Source of the DNA: an uncultured Ruminococcus sp. | GTDB taxonomy: Bacteria > Bacillota > Clostridia > Oscillospirales > Ruminococcaceae | Assembly: GCF_946187255.1 (NCBI RefSeq) | Contig: NZ_CAMHRZ010000227.1 | Coordinates: 1-5,670 of the forward strand | Direction: 5' to 3' | DNA length: 5,670 bases | Part shown: piece after piece, positions 5,286-5,670 of the stretch | How positions within the stretch are numbered: position 1 is the stretch's first letter | How the letters are laid out: every line of letters begins with the position of its first letter | Notes under the pieces: model-generated | Databases searched by the model: none | Told to the model about the DNA's origin: nothing | What the model saw: only the letters and a program-made list of their open reading frames with translations | Position numbers and translations under genes: made by a program

Positions 5286-5320
5286 AAACGTCGGAGGGGC
5301 AAGGCTCTTCCGACGTTTTT
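5286..5320 (+). terminator. Intrinsic terminator of the serine operon
   Basis: AAACGTCGGA (5286-5295) pairs perfectly with TCCGACGTTT (5309-5318), and G-C and G-T pairs extend the stem inward. Five T residues (5316-5320) end the structure, some of them shared with the stem. It starts five bases after the membrane-protein stop codon and closes the operon. Confidence 0.93.
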
Positions 5321-5403
5321 GTTATGGGGGAAAAATGCAGAAGATAGGGGCGCGGCGGCAAACAAGCGCCTAAAACAAAACTAAGCCGTGAACCAAAGCG
5401 CGC

Positions 5404-5670
5404 GGTCAAGCCTCGCGCCAGCAGGCTTGCGGGAAGTTTGAGGGGCAGAGCCCCTCAATCACCAAGGCACGAAACCAAAATGCACAGCGAACTATAAGAG
5501 AGAGACAAAGTGCGTTCGATAAGAAAAGCAACCACACGCCCGAATAAAGCGCGGGCGGTCACAAAATGATCCGCGTCTGCAAAAGCCCGATATCCCCACA
5601 AACCTACGCGCGTGCTACACCGCCCGCGCCGAGATCAACGGCGCCAGCTCGTTGATCTCTCGACCCGAAG
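5404..5670 (-). repeat. Right copy of the hairpin-rich intergenic repeat, inverted and cut by the window end
   Basis: Read on the minus strand this repeats the left element in the same block order: block A (5670-5619), a diverged middle and block B (5484-5404). Block A folds as a perfect 10-bp stem, 5631-5640 with 5650-5659. Block B has a 9-bp stem at 5438-5458 (TTGAGGGGC, AGA loop) and a 7-bp stem, CAAGCCT 5407-5413 with AGGCTTG 5423-5429. The middle is about 50-60 bp longer than in the left copy. Block A reaches the last base of the window, so the element may continue. As on the left, it lies beyond a gene's 3' end, in the same orientation relative to that gene. Confidence 0.8.

Noticed and set aside
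1..5670. CRISPR array, tRNA or rRNA gene, insertion sequence with transposase
   Set aside because: I saw no regularly spaced direct repeats, no tRNA-like cloverleaf, no rRNA signature and no transposase or integrase reading frame.

Overview
The window looks like chromosomal DNA of a Gram-positive gut or rumen clostridium, most likely Ruminococcus or a close Oscillospiraceae relative. This rests on the clostridial forms of SerC and SerA, the strong Shine-Dalgarno sites, the near-consensus sigma-A promoters and a DUF6440-type small protein. The genus is an inference from protein resemblance; no search was possible.

Layout: (1) 1-436 holds no convincing gene. From 156 to about 372 it carries a hairpin-rich intergenic repeat. 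(2) 437-2015, minus strand, is a two-gene unit: an unrecognised 107-residue protein followed by an AlaA-type alanine aminotransferase. (3) 2016-2411 is a divergent intergenic region with a TTGACA-17-TACAAT promoter firing left, a TTGACA-17-TATAAT promoter firing right, and two short palindromes between them. (4) 2412-5280, plus strand, is an apparent operon serC - DUF6440-like small protein - serA - small three-helix membrane protein, closed by a strong intrinsic terminator at 5286-5320. (5) 5321-5670 has no gene and carries a second, inverted copy of the repeat, which runs off the window end.

Function: SerA oxidises 3-phosphoglycerate and SerC transaminates the product, giving the first two steps of phosphorylated serine synthesis; the phosphatase SerB is not in the window. 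The divergent AlaA also uses glutamate as amino donor, making alanine from pyruvate, so the locus centres on amination of three-carbon glycolytic intermediates. serC and serA have the strongly restricted codon set of highly expressed genes, unlike the membrane-protein gene behind them.

The points most worth a second look are the inverted hairpin repeats, whose stems are kept by paired changes between copies; the two small uncharacterised proteins placed inside and at the end of the serine operon; and a SerA whose C-terminal ACT-like domain lacks the usual ligand loop. I see no strong evidence for a wholly new system such as a defence island, a CRISPR array or a mobile element with a transposase.
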